Assembly: GCA_003645185.1 (NCBI GenBank)
Contig: QNEL01000012.1
Span: 1-36,892 of the forward strand
DNA: 36,892 nt
Source: Candidatus Parabeggiatoa sp. nov. 3
GTDB lineage: Bacteria; Pseudomonadota; Gammaproteobacteria; Beggiatoales; Beggiatoaceae
Direction of reading: 5' to 3'
The position numbers and the translations under genes were made by a program. Shown in pieces: positions 18,908 through 26,110 of this stretch; the first letter of the stretch is position 1, and each line of letters starts with the position of its first letter. A model generated the notes under the pieces. That model saw nothing but the letters and a program-made list of their open reading frames with translations. It made no database searches and was not told the DNA's origin.

Positions 18908-19116
18908 AGCGGGTACGGGCGCATTCCCAAAAAAAGGGTCATTATCAATCTTGGCGATCCGCAAAATAACATTCACTAAAAGCGGGCAGCAAAATGAATT
19001 TTGCACTCCAATTTCCCGCAAAATGAATTTTGCACTCCAATTTCCCGCAAAATGAATTTTGCACTCCAAAAAGGCAGCAAAATGACCATTTTATTGGGAA
19101 TGCGCCCAGCGGGTAC
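18908..19116. mobile_element. 191-bp MITE with terminal inverted repeats and 9-bp target duplication
   Basis: The element (18917-19107) starts GGGCGCATTCCCAA and ends with the exact complement TTGGGAATGCGCCC. The terminal repeats continue with a few mismatches to about 27 bp. The nine bases AGCGGGTAC stand directly outside both ends (18908-18916 and 19108-19116), the signature of a transposition event. There is no transposase gene inside; the interior holds a 29-bp tandem repeat. It must have been moved in trans by a transposase that makes 9-bp duplications. The intact duplication and terminal repeats suggest a fairly recent insertion. Confidence 0.85.
18989..19069. repeat. 29-bp tandem repeat inside the MITE
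   Basis: Nearly three identical units each contain GCAAAATGAATTTTGC, a 7-bp stem with a GA loop, followed by ACTCCAATTTCCC. There are no unique spacers, so it is not a CRISPR array. Confidence 0.9.
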
Positions 19117-19145
19117 TCGTTAATTCGCTTATTCACGTTATTCGC

Positions 19146-19170
19146 TTATAATCAACGCGGGAATAAATTT
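19146..19170 (+). repeat. Dispersed CGCGGGAATAAA repeat, copy 2
   Basis: TTATAATCAACGCGGGAATA followed by AATTTAACTTTTACTTGAT. It lies about 230 bp before the first kinase gene. Confidence 0.7.
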
Positions 19171-19383
19171 AACTTTTACTTGATGATCAAGTTTTTTCTA
19201 AAGTCAAACAATAACTACTAAAACCCGTACCTACAAGGATTGTATATAAAAAAGGATTTAAACCGAGTAGCAGTATACTTTGTTTCATTGTACCATTCTA
19301 TAAAAGAACTACGGCTATAATGACAATGAATTTAACCCGCGTTCTATCCAATACATCAACTCCATTGCTGGAGGACCTATAAA

Positions 19384-19388
19384 AGGAA
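19384..19388 (+). promoter_or_regulatory. Shine-Dalgarno sequence of the first kinase gene
   Basis: AGGAA lies nine bases before the ATG at 19398 and supports that start. Confidence 0.65.
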
Positions 19389-19397
19389 AATCAGATT

Positions 19398-22300
19398 ATG
19401 ATAACAATTCCTAATTATCAAATCATAAAACAGATTTACGAAAGTGCGAGTTCACGTATCTATCGTGGCCTTCGAGATCAGGATAATCAAGCCGTTATTT
19501 TGAAGGTATTGAAAACCGATTATCCCTCGTTACTCGAATTGATCCGTTATCGACAGGAGTATGATATCACGCGCAGTCTGAATCTACCTGGCGTGATCAA
19601 AATGTATGGTTTGGAAAAAACTGAAAATCTCCAAGTTTTGATTTTAGAAGATTTTGGGGGGGAATCCATAAAACGATGGCTAACCGATTTGGGATTTGGG
19701 ATTTGGGATTTGGGATTAACGGATCGACAAGCAGCGACAATCGAAAAGCGACCATTCCAACCCACAGATATTTTAGCATTTTTGTCCTTGGCTATCAAAA
19801 TCGCTGACATTTTAGGTGATATTCACGCAGCCCATTTGATTCATAAGGATATTAATCCTAGCAATATCGTGTGGAATCCTGATACAAATCAATTAAAGAT
19901 CGTCGATTTTGGTATATCCACACGGCTGTCACGGGAAAACCCAACGCTGAAAAATCCAGAAGTGTTGGAAGGTACACTCTCCTATCTGTCGCCGGAGCAA
20001 ACAGGACGCATGAATCGTACCTTGGATTATCGCACCGATTTTTATTCTTTGGGCGTGACTTTTTATGAACTGTTAACGGGTCGTGTGCCGTTTTACAGCG
20101 ACGATCCCTTGGAATTAGTCCATTGCCATATTGCTAAACCGCCTACGTCTCTCTATGAGCACAATCCCAATGTGCCGGTTATTATTTCTGATATCGTCAT
20201 GAAATTAATGGCCAAAAATGTCGAAGATCGTTATCAGTCGGCTTTGGGTTTGAAGACGGATTTAAAAAAATGTCTGGACAAGCTCCAAGCTTCTGAAACA
20301 CTTCATGATCGGCCATTTGAACTGGGACAAAACGATTTTTCAGGCCGTTTTCAAATACCCCAAAAGCTTTATGGTCGTGATGAGGCCATTGCAACCTTGT
20401 TGCAAGCGTTTGAGCGTGTGGCCAATCCTCAAAACTCCCCCGATTCTGAAGAGGGGAGATGTGAGATGATGTTAGTGGCGGGGTATTCTGGCGTGGGTAA
20501 ATCCGCTTTGGTGCGTGAAGTCCATAGGCCCATGACAGCAAGGCACGGTTATTTTGCGTTTGGCAAGTTCGATCAATACCAGCAAAATATCCCTTATTCG
20601 GCTTTGAGTCAAGCGTTTAATGAATTTTGCCATTATCTGTTAAGCGAAAATCGCGATCAACTCGCACAATGGCAAGAACACATTCTCACGGCTGTGGGTA
20701 ACAATGGACAAGTGCTGATCGATATTATTCCGGCTTTGGCATTAGTCATTGGCGCTCAACAGGCCGTGCCGCCAGTGGGCCCAACAGAGGCCCAAAATCG
20801 TTTTATGTTGGTGTTTCAAAACTTTGTCAAGGCGATTAGCCAAAAAGAACATCCCCTGGTGATGTTCATAGATGATTGGCAATGGGCGGATTCTGCTTCG
20901 TTGAATGTGTTGAAAATGTTGCTAACCGATCCGGATTTGCACTATTTCTTACTCATTGGGGCCTATCGGGATAATGAAGTGGATGCATCGCACCCTTTTG
21001 CGATGACTTTGGAGGCACTCCAAAAACAACAAGCCGTTATCAATACCTTGAAGCTTGATAATCTGTCTTATCAGGAGGTCAATGCGTTAATTGTCGATGC
21101 TTTGCATGGTGACAGTGCCTCGGTAGCCTCTTTGACGACGTTGGTTTATGACAAAACCTTAGGCAATGCGTTTTTTACCACAGAATTTTTAAAGGCCTTG
21201 TATGAGGAAGAGTTATTAGACTTTGATTTTGATTCACAAGCGTGGTACTGGGATTTAGACCAAATCCGTCTAAAAGGGATGAGCAACAATGTGGTTGAGT
21301 TAATGGTGGACAAGATTCAAAAATTCCCGCTCGAAACCCAAACGGTCTTAACATTAGCCGCCTGTGTGGGGAGTCAGTTTGATTTACAGATTTTATCGCT
21401 TATCCATAAGCACAGCGCCAAGTCAACCCTGGAAGCGTTGTGGCAAGGGGTTGTCGAGGGTTTAATCTTACCTTTAGATGAGCATTACAAATTAGTGGAG
21501 GCTGAGACTAATTCGCTCGCCAAACAATCCCACTTTAAATTCCAGCATGATCGTATTCAACAAGCCGCTTATGCCTTAATACCTGAGGAGGATAGAGCGG
21601 AGCTTCACTTGGAGATTGGGCGGTTGTTGTTAAACAACACGCAAGCTGAAGACTTGGCCGAACGGATTTTTGATATTGTCAACCAGTTGAATGCTGGCCG
21701 AACACTGATCACGGATGAAACCGAAAAAGTTCGCTTAGCGGATTTGAACTTGCAGGCAGGCAAAAAGGCGAAAGCCGGCACGGCTTATCAAACCGCTATC
21801 AATTACTTGGCATTAGGACTGCCGTTATTAGGCGAGTTTGCCTGGGAGCAGCATTATGCGATTGCCTTTGAATTGCATAAAGAACAAGGTGAGTGTGAAT
21901 TTCTGTCCGGCAATTTCGATGATTCGGATCAACTTCTTGCCCTGGCTTTAGAAAAAGCGCAATCCAAATTTGATCGAGCCGAGATTTATGTGATAAAAAT
22001 AGCCCAATTGGCGGGGCAAGGCAAATATTATGATGCAGCTGCGACTATGATCAAGGCCCTGAATATGTTTGATATGAAGGTGCCCACCTTAGATCAAACA
22101 GAAGCACAACAACAGGCGACTACAGCGGAAATGGCCCTTTATCAAGAAAACATGACAAATCGCCATATTTCGGATTTATGGCAGCTACCTGTTATGCAAG
22201 ATGAAGCCATGAAAGTTTGCTCACGCATTATAGCTATCGCTATAGATTCCATTGTGATCGGACTTCCAGAACTTCTCGCTTTTTATACGGCTAAAATGGT

Positions 22301-24827
22301 GAATATGTCTATTCAATACGGCCTGTCACCATTTACTCCCGTGGGATATACTTTTTTTGCAGTTATACTGAGTAGTGGCTTTAAAGACTATACCCGTGCT
22401 TACCAATTTTCGGCCTTGGCCTCACAACTGAATCAGGAAAAACTGATTAATTATGGTATTAGAGCGAAGATATCTAATACATACGCTTTTTTAAAATTGC
22501 TTAGAGAAGATATCAATGCCAGCACCGAGTCTTTTAGAGAAACCTATCGTATAGGTGTTGAGGGTGGTGATTTTGTCTACGCTGGCTATGCCATAATTGA
22601 AGTGCCAAGATATCTTCTTCCCGTGAGTATAGAGGAGGGTCTAAAAACAACACAGGATGCCATTGCCTATTGTCAGAAAGCCAACAATATGCCAATGCTA
22701 CTTGTTGGACAAATGTATGCGGGTTTCATTAAAAACTTGCAAGGTGCTACTTGGGGTAAAAATAGTTTTAATGACAGTAGTTTTACAGAAGAAGCTTTTT
22801 TAGATAGTGCTGGAAAAGCACCCGTTCTTTGTGCTGTTTATAAACGATATAAATTGCAATCACTCACCCTTTTTCAGTGCTATGAGCAGGCTTTACCCTT
22901 AGTACATGAACGTGCTACTTGGATTGCGGCTTTTGGAGGATTAGATTTTAATTTAAGAAGTGATTACTTCTTGTATGCTGGTGTCACGATTGCCGCCTTG
23001 TATCCCAGAGTGTCAGAAGCCGATAAACCCAGCTACATGGCCATTCTGGATGAGTGCATTGATGAAAATCGGTTGTTGTTTGAGCAGTGTCCCATCAACT
23101 TTGAACATGCCTATCTGATTTTACAGGCTGAAAAAGCCAGAATCGAAGATCGCCACATGTCGGCGATGCACTATTATGATCAAGCCATCGCCTCGGCCAA
23201 GGAACAGGGTTACCGCTGTAATGAAGCTCTGGCTAATGAATTAGCCGCTAAATTTTGGTTAGCCCAGCAAAAAGAAGATTTTGCCCGTCTCTATCTGCAA
23301 GGGGCCCACTATGCTTATGGTTTGTGGGGTGCGACTGCCAAAGTCAAGGATTTAGAAGAAAAGTATCCCAAATTGTTGACTACCCCTTCCCGAACGACTC
23401 AATTGCCAGACCCAAGCTCTGCAGTGATGACAACAGGGTTTTCCACGATGATGGGTACATCGTCAAATGTTTTATTAGACTTTTCCAGTGTACTCAAGGC
23501 ATCACAAGCCATTGCCGGTGAAATTGAATTGCACAAGTTATTCAAGCAATTGATGACGGTGATCATTGAAAATGCAGGCGCACAACGAGGCGTTCTGATT
23601 CTCGAACAGGCAGGACACTGGGTGATTGAGGCTGAAGGTGCGATAGATGACGATGAGGTGAGGATACTGGAATCTCTTCCTGTCAGTCAGGAAACGGTTC
23701 CAACCACCCTCATCAACTATGTTGCCAACGCTAAAGAAAGCGTGGTGTTACACGATGCTACCCATCAAGGCCAGTTTACCCAAGATGCCTATTTTGTTGA
23801 CAATCAGACTCAATCGGCTTTATGTGCGCCGCTTCTCAACCAAGGGCAACTGATGGGCCTGTTGTATTTAGAAAACAATCTGACTGTAGGGGCCTTTACG
23901 CAGAATCGTCTGAATATTTTAAAAGTCCTGTCTTCTCAAGCCGTTATTTCGCTAGAAAATGCGTTATTGTATCGGACACTGGAAGAAAAAGTTGAAGAAC
24001 GTACCGCCCAATTAGCCCAAGCCAATCAGGAAATTACAGAACTCAATGAGCAACTCAAAGAAGAAAATCTTCGCATGAGCCGCGAGTTGGAAGTTTCTCG
24101 CCAATTACAACAAATGTTGTTACCTAAAAAAGAGGAACTTCAGCAAATTGAAGGGTTAGATATTGTGGGTTTTCTGGAACCAGCAGATGAAGTCGGTGGC
24201 GACTACTATGATGTTTTAAAGTGTCATGGGCGCGTTTTGATAGGGATTGGCGATGTCACAGGACATGGACTCGAAAGCGGTGTCTTGGCGATTATGGCAC
24301 AAACCGCAGTGCGTACCCTGTTAGCTAATCATGAAACTGATTTGGTTAAATTTTTTACGGCCATCAATGAGACCATTTTTGACAATGCAGTACGGATGAA
24401 TTCCGACAAAAACTTGACCTTGATTTTATTGGAGTATGAAGCTCAACCAGGAGGTGGTGGCCTGTTGCGTTTGAGTGGGCAACATGAAGACCCGATTGTG
24501 GTGCGAAATGGTTCTGTGGAAGTGGTAGACACGACGGATTTAGGTTTTAATGTTGGCATGGTTGATGATATTACCGGGCTTGTAGCTCAAACCGAAATCA
24601 ACTTGAATCCTGGCGATGTGATAGTGTTGTACACGGATGGTATTACTGAAGCCGAAACTAAACAGAAAGAGGAATACGGCATAAAACGGCTTTGTGATGT
24701 TATTCAGCTTAACTGGCAAAAGTCTGTTTTTGACATCAGTCAAGCCATAGTCAATGATATGCGAGATTTTATTAGTCCAGAAAAGCCTGATGACGATATT
24801 ACGTTGTTGATTTTGAGGCAAAAATAA
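19398..24827 (+). CDS. Ser/Thr kinase-AAA ATPase-GAF-SpoIIE/PP2C phosphatase signalling protein
   Basis: This 1809-residue protein combines signal input, kinase and phosphatase. Seen in order: Ser/Thr kinase (about 6-270; ILKVLK lysine, HKDINPSN near 149, DFGIS, degenerate glycine loop); AAA/STAND-type ATPase (325-700; Walker A GYSGVGKSA near 362, FIDDWQWAD as Walker B); a long helical TPR-like region (780-1330); GAF (1355-1520); a charged coiled coil (1525-1575); and a SpoIIE/RsbU-type PP2C domain (1585-1809) with GGDYYD, GDVTGHG, DGITEA and DDITLL metal-site motifs intact. No membrane segment is evident, so it is probably cytosolic. Phosphatases of this type usually act on anti-sigma antagonists; the target here is unknown. 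A 7-bp tandem repeat encodes part of a kinase insertion that the paralogue downstream lacks. It is divergent from the PKS. The start is supported by its Shine-Dalgarno sequence. Confidence 0.93.
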   Translation: MITIPNYQIIKQIYESASSRIYRGLRDQDNQAVILKVLKTDYPSLLELIRYRQEYDITRSLNLPGVIKMYGLEKTENLQVLILEDFGGESIKRWLTDLGFGIWDLGLTDRQAATIEKRPFQPTDILAFLSLAIKIADILGDIHAAHLIHKDINPSNIVWNPDTNQLKIVDFGISTRLSRENPTLKNPEVLEGTLSYLSPEQTGRMNRTLDYRTDFYSLGVTFYELLTGRVPFYSDDPLELVHCHIAKPPTSLYEHNPNVPVIISDIVMKLMAKNVEDRYQSALGLKTDLKKCLDKLQASETLHDRPFELGQNDFSGRFQIPQKLYGRDEAIATLLQAFERVANPQNSPDSEEGRCEMMLVAGYSGVGKSALVREVHRPMTARHGYFAFGKFDQYQQNIPYSALSQAFNEFCHYLLSENRDQLAQWQEHILTAVGNNGQVLIDIIPALALVIGAQQAVPPVGPTEAQNRFMLVFQNFVKAISQKEHPLVMFIDDWQWADSASLNVLKMLLTDPDLHYFLLIGAYRDNEVDASHPFAMTLEALQKQQAVINTLKLDNLSYQEVNALIVDALHGDSASVASLTTLVYDKTLGNAFFTTEFLKALYEEELLDFDFDSQAWYWDLDQIRLKGMSNNVVELMVDKIQKFPLETQTVLTLAACVGSQFDLQILSLIHKHSAKSTLEALWQGVVEGLILPLDEHYKLVEAETNSLAKQSHFKFQHDRIQQAAYALIPEEDRAELHLEIGRLLLNNTQAEDLAERIFDIVNQLNAGRTLITDETEKVRLADLNLQAGKKAKAGTAYQTAINYLALGLPLLGEFAWEQHYAIAFELHKEQGECEFLSGNFDDSDQLLALALEKAQSKFDRAEIYVIKIAQLAGQGKYYDAAATMIKALNMFDMKVPTLDQTEAQQQATTAEMALYQENMTNRHISDLWQLPVMQDEAMKVCSRIIAIAIDSIVIGLPELLAFYTAKMVNMSIQYGLSPFTPVGYTFFAVILSSGFKDYTRAYQFSALASQLNQEKLINYGIRAKISNTYAFLKLLREDINASTESFRETYRIGVEGGDFVYAGYAIIEVPRYLLPVSIEEGLKTTQDAIAYCQKANNMPMLLVGQMYAGFIKNLQGATWGKNSFNDSSFTEEAFLDSAGKAPVLCAVYKRYKLQSLTLFQCYEQALPLVHERATWIAAFGGLDFNLRSDYFLYAGVTIAALYPRVSEADKPSYMAILDECIDENRLLFEQCPINFEHAYLILQAEKARIEDRHMSAMHYYDQAIASAKEQGYRCNEALANELAAKFWLAQQKEDFARLYLQGAHYAYGLWGATAKVKDLEEKYPKLLTTPSRTTQLPDPSSAVMTTGFSTMMGTSSNVLLDFSSVLKASQAIAGEIELHKLFKQLMTVIIENAGAQRGVLILEQAGHWVIEAEGAIDDDEVRILESLPVSQETVPTTLINYVANAKESVVLHDATHQGQFTQDAYFVDNQTQSALCAPLLNQGQLMGLLYLENNLTVGAFTQNRLNILKVLSSQAVISLENALLYRTLEEKVEERTAQLAQANQEITELNEQLKEENLRMSRELEVSRQLQQMLLPKKEELQQIEGLDIVGFLEPADEVGGDYYDVLKCHGRVLIGIGDVTGHGLESGVLAIMAQTAVRTLLANHETDLVKFFTAINETIFDNAVRMNSDKNLTLILLEYEAQPGGGGLLRLSGQHEDPIVVRNGSVEVVDTTDLGFNVGMVDDITGLVAQTEINLNPGDVIVLYTDGITEAETKQKEEYGIKRLCDVIQLNWQKSVFDISQAIVNDMRDFISPEKPDDDITLLILRQK
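19686..19717 (+). repeat. Heptamer repeat (GATTTGG)4 within the kinase reading frame
   Basis: Four full GATTTGG units and a partial fifth encode a short Gly/Asp/Leu/Trp/Phe-rich stretch (LGFGIWDLG). The paralogue at 26111 has no counterpart. Since seven is not divisible by three, gain or loss of one unit would shift the frame. Confidence 0.9.
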
Positions 24828-24850
24828 TCAACTCCGGAGTCTGGTGTTGC

Positions 24851-25000
24851 AGGAGGCAAGAATCATTCGTGATGAGCATTCCTGCCTCATGGCCTGAAGG
24901 CCATTAGCTTTACCAAGGTTCGCCATTGAAAATGGCTACCTCAAATTCAGATCACACTTATTCGCAAGAACGAAAACCCTCAAGAAGACTTTAGTCTTTG
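24851..25000 (-). other. Serial-hairpin segment resembling an IS200/IS605 right end or omega-RNA remnant
   Basis: Four stems lie in 150 bp: AGGCAAGAAT/ATTCCTGCCT (24854-24887, one mismatch), ATGGCC-TGAA-GGCCAT (24889-24904), GCCATT-GAA-AATGGC (24922-24936) and AAGACT-TT-AGTCTT (24985-24998). Read on the minus strand the string GGTAGCC...GGCGAACC...GGCC...GAGGCAGGAAT recalls the structured 3' ends of tnpB elements, but this is from memory. No transposase frame survives next to it. It could equally be another structured RNA or a decayed repeat. Confidence 0.3.
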
Positions 25001-25334
25001 AAACCACCACATCCCACCACCAAGCTTAGCTTTGTGACCTCAATTGTATCCGCCGTGCTGGTCGATTTCACTCACCTCCCTTAAACTACCTTTACGAATT
25101 ATTTACGATCATCGTGCTCAATCTGATAATATCCTATTTTGGCTGGGCTTTTGATATGTCGTCAAGAATATGAGTCCTTATTAACAAATTGGCATGTTAA
25201 GTGCTTGATGATCAGTAACTATTTGATAAATAAAGTGATATCGTTTAAGCTCTAACAAGCTATTCAGAAATCATTAATCCAAATTCTCGTCAATCTCAAA
25301 ATGCTCTATTTCCAAATCACCCCACTCTGAAAAT

Positions 25335-25367
25335 ATGAACAATGAACAATGAACAATGAACAATGAC
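25335..25367 (+). repeat. Heptamer repeat (AATGAAC)4
   Basis: Four to five head-to-tail copies of AATGAAC in non-coding DNA; the same 7-bp period as the repeat inside the first kinase gene. Confidence 0.9.
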
Positions 25368-25422
25368 AAACAAATTATTTTTAATCATAATGGTTTTATA
25401 AAGCTTCAGTTATCAGTTTCAG

Positions 25423-25456
25423 GCAAAAGTTTTTTGCGCGCAAAAGTTTTTTGCGT
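25423..25456. repeat. GCAAAAGTTTTTTGCG doublet
   Basis: GCAAAAGTTTTTTGCG occurs twice head to tail around a GCGCGC junction. It is a rearranged member of the palindrome family further right. Confidence 0.7.
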
Positions 25457-25527
25457 GGAAATCAGTTATCAATGCCTTGCTATCCATTATCAATAGCTCG
25501 ACAACAAATAAAAGCTTTCATAAATTT

Positions 25528-25593
25528 TTCACTAAAAGCGGGCATAAAAATAACAGGCATTCCAAACGGGCCACAAAATAACAGGCATTCCAA
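25528..25593 (+). repeat. TTCACTAAAAGCGGGCA block with a doubled 28/29-bp unit
   Basis: TTCACTAAAAGCGGGCA is identical to 18972-18988 inside the MITE. It is followed by two copies of AAAATAACAGGCATTCCAA, about 29 bp apart. The MITE terminal repeats are absent, so this is a relative of the MITE interior, not a full copy. Confidence 0.7.
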
Positions 25594-25663
25594 GCATACC
25601 TATAAATTTGCCCTTTTGAATTACTGATTATTGGAAAGGCCAACGTTATGTATCTGACAAACT

Positions 25664-25687
25664 ATACTCGGCGCGGGAATAAACTTT
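25664..25687 (+). repeat. Dispersed CGCGGGAATAAA repeat, copy 3
   Basis: ATACTCGGCGCGGGAATAAA followed by CTTT, then the palindrome at 25688 and TGCCTGAAAAACTTTT. Compared with copy 1, a palindrome appears to have been added between CTTT and TTGCCTG. Confidence 0.75.
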
Positions 25688-26095
25688 CAGGCAAAAGTTC
25701 GCGCAGCGAACTTTTGCCTGAAAAACTTTTGGCAACCCCAGGTTGCCACCTGGGGCTATTCACATTTTCAGGATTTAGCTTCGCTGGCCTTCGGCTCACG
25801 CAAAAGTTTTGCGCGCAAAACTTTTGCGTGAAATAAAATTTCGCGGAGCGAAATTTTAGCCTGAAAACCCCTTGGGGGTTGTGCATTTTAAGCTTTTACT
25901 GTTGGAGCGAAAAAGCGCAATTTATGACGGCGCTAAGTATAGACAACTGATAACTGATTTTCACGATTTCACGCAAAAGTTTCGCTCCGCGAAACTTTTG
26001 CGTGAAGTTTTTGCGCGCAAAAACTTTTGCGTGAAACTGATAACTGATAACTAATAACTGATTTTCACGCAAAAGTTGCGCGCAACTTTTGCGTG
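25688..26095. repeat. Cluster of six palindromes before the second kinase gene
   Basis: Six self-complementary elements: 25688-25720 (15-bp arms, GCA loop), 25797-25830 (perfect, 34 bp), 25835-25857 (10-bp arms, GGA loop), 25970-26004 (16-bp arms, TCC loop), 26005-26026 (perfect, 22 bp) and 26066-26095 (perfect, 30 bp). Most share the arm CACGCAAAAGTT or GGCAAAAGTT but differ in the inner stem, each change matched on the other arm. AACTGATAACTGA-type direct repeats lie between the last three. Confidence 0.9.
25736..25755. repeat. CCCCAGGT hairpin
   Basis: CCCCAGGT-TGCC-ACCTGGGG is a perfect 8-bp stem. A related element, in inverted orientation and with GAATAGCCCC in common, is at 32501-32527. 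Confidence 0.75.
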
Positions 26096-26110
26096 AAACT
26101 GATAACTGAC

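Larger units (their letters stand above)
18320..19397. other. Gene-free interval between divergent PKS and kinase genes
   Basis: About 1.1 kb contains no credible gene; the short ORFs in the track translate repeats. It holds, in order, a GCGGGAATAAA-type repeat, a CACAGAGT palindrome block, loose TTATCAG-type repeats near 18610-18655, a 34-bp palindrome, a GTAGGGGC-family hairpin, a MITE, and a second GCGGGAATAAA repeat. Promoters for both divergent genes must lie here or close by, but no convincing -35/-10 pair could be picked. Confidence 0.8.
24828..26110. other. Gene-free interval between the two kinase genes
   Basis: About 1.3 kb without a credible gene. It contains a hairpin-rich, transposon-end-like segment (24851-25000), an AT-rich stretch with nothing recognised (25100-25330), a heptamer repeat, a pair of 28/29-bp repeats, a CCCCAGGT hairpin and a dense palindrome cluster that runs into the start of the second kinase gene. 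Confidence 0.8.

Noticed and set aside
18752-19069. Minus-strand ORF of 105 residues with AKFILREIG repeats
   Set aside because: Much of it is the 29-bp tandem repeat within the MITE; no protein family and no start signal.
18989-19069. Three 29-bp repeats as a mini CRISPR
   Set aside because: The repeats touch each other with no spacers and lie inside a transposable element.
24831-24840. ACTCCGGAGT palindrome after the first kinase stop as a terminator
   Set aside because: Only ten bases with no loop and no T-run; too weak to call.
26093-26110. GTG start of the second kinase as given in the ORF track
   Set aside because: The GTG is part of a palindrome and its six codons come from the repeat; alignment with the paralogue supports the ATG at 26111.
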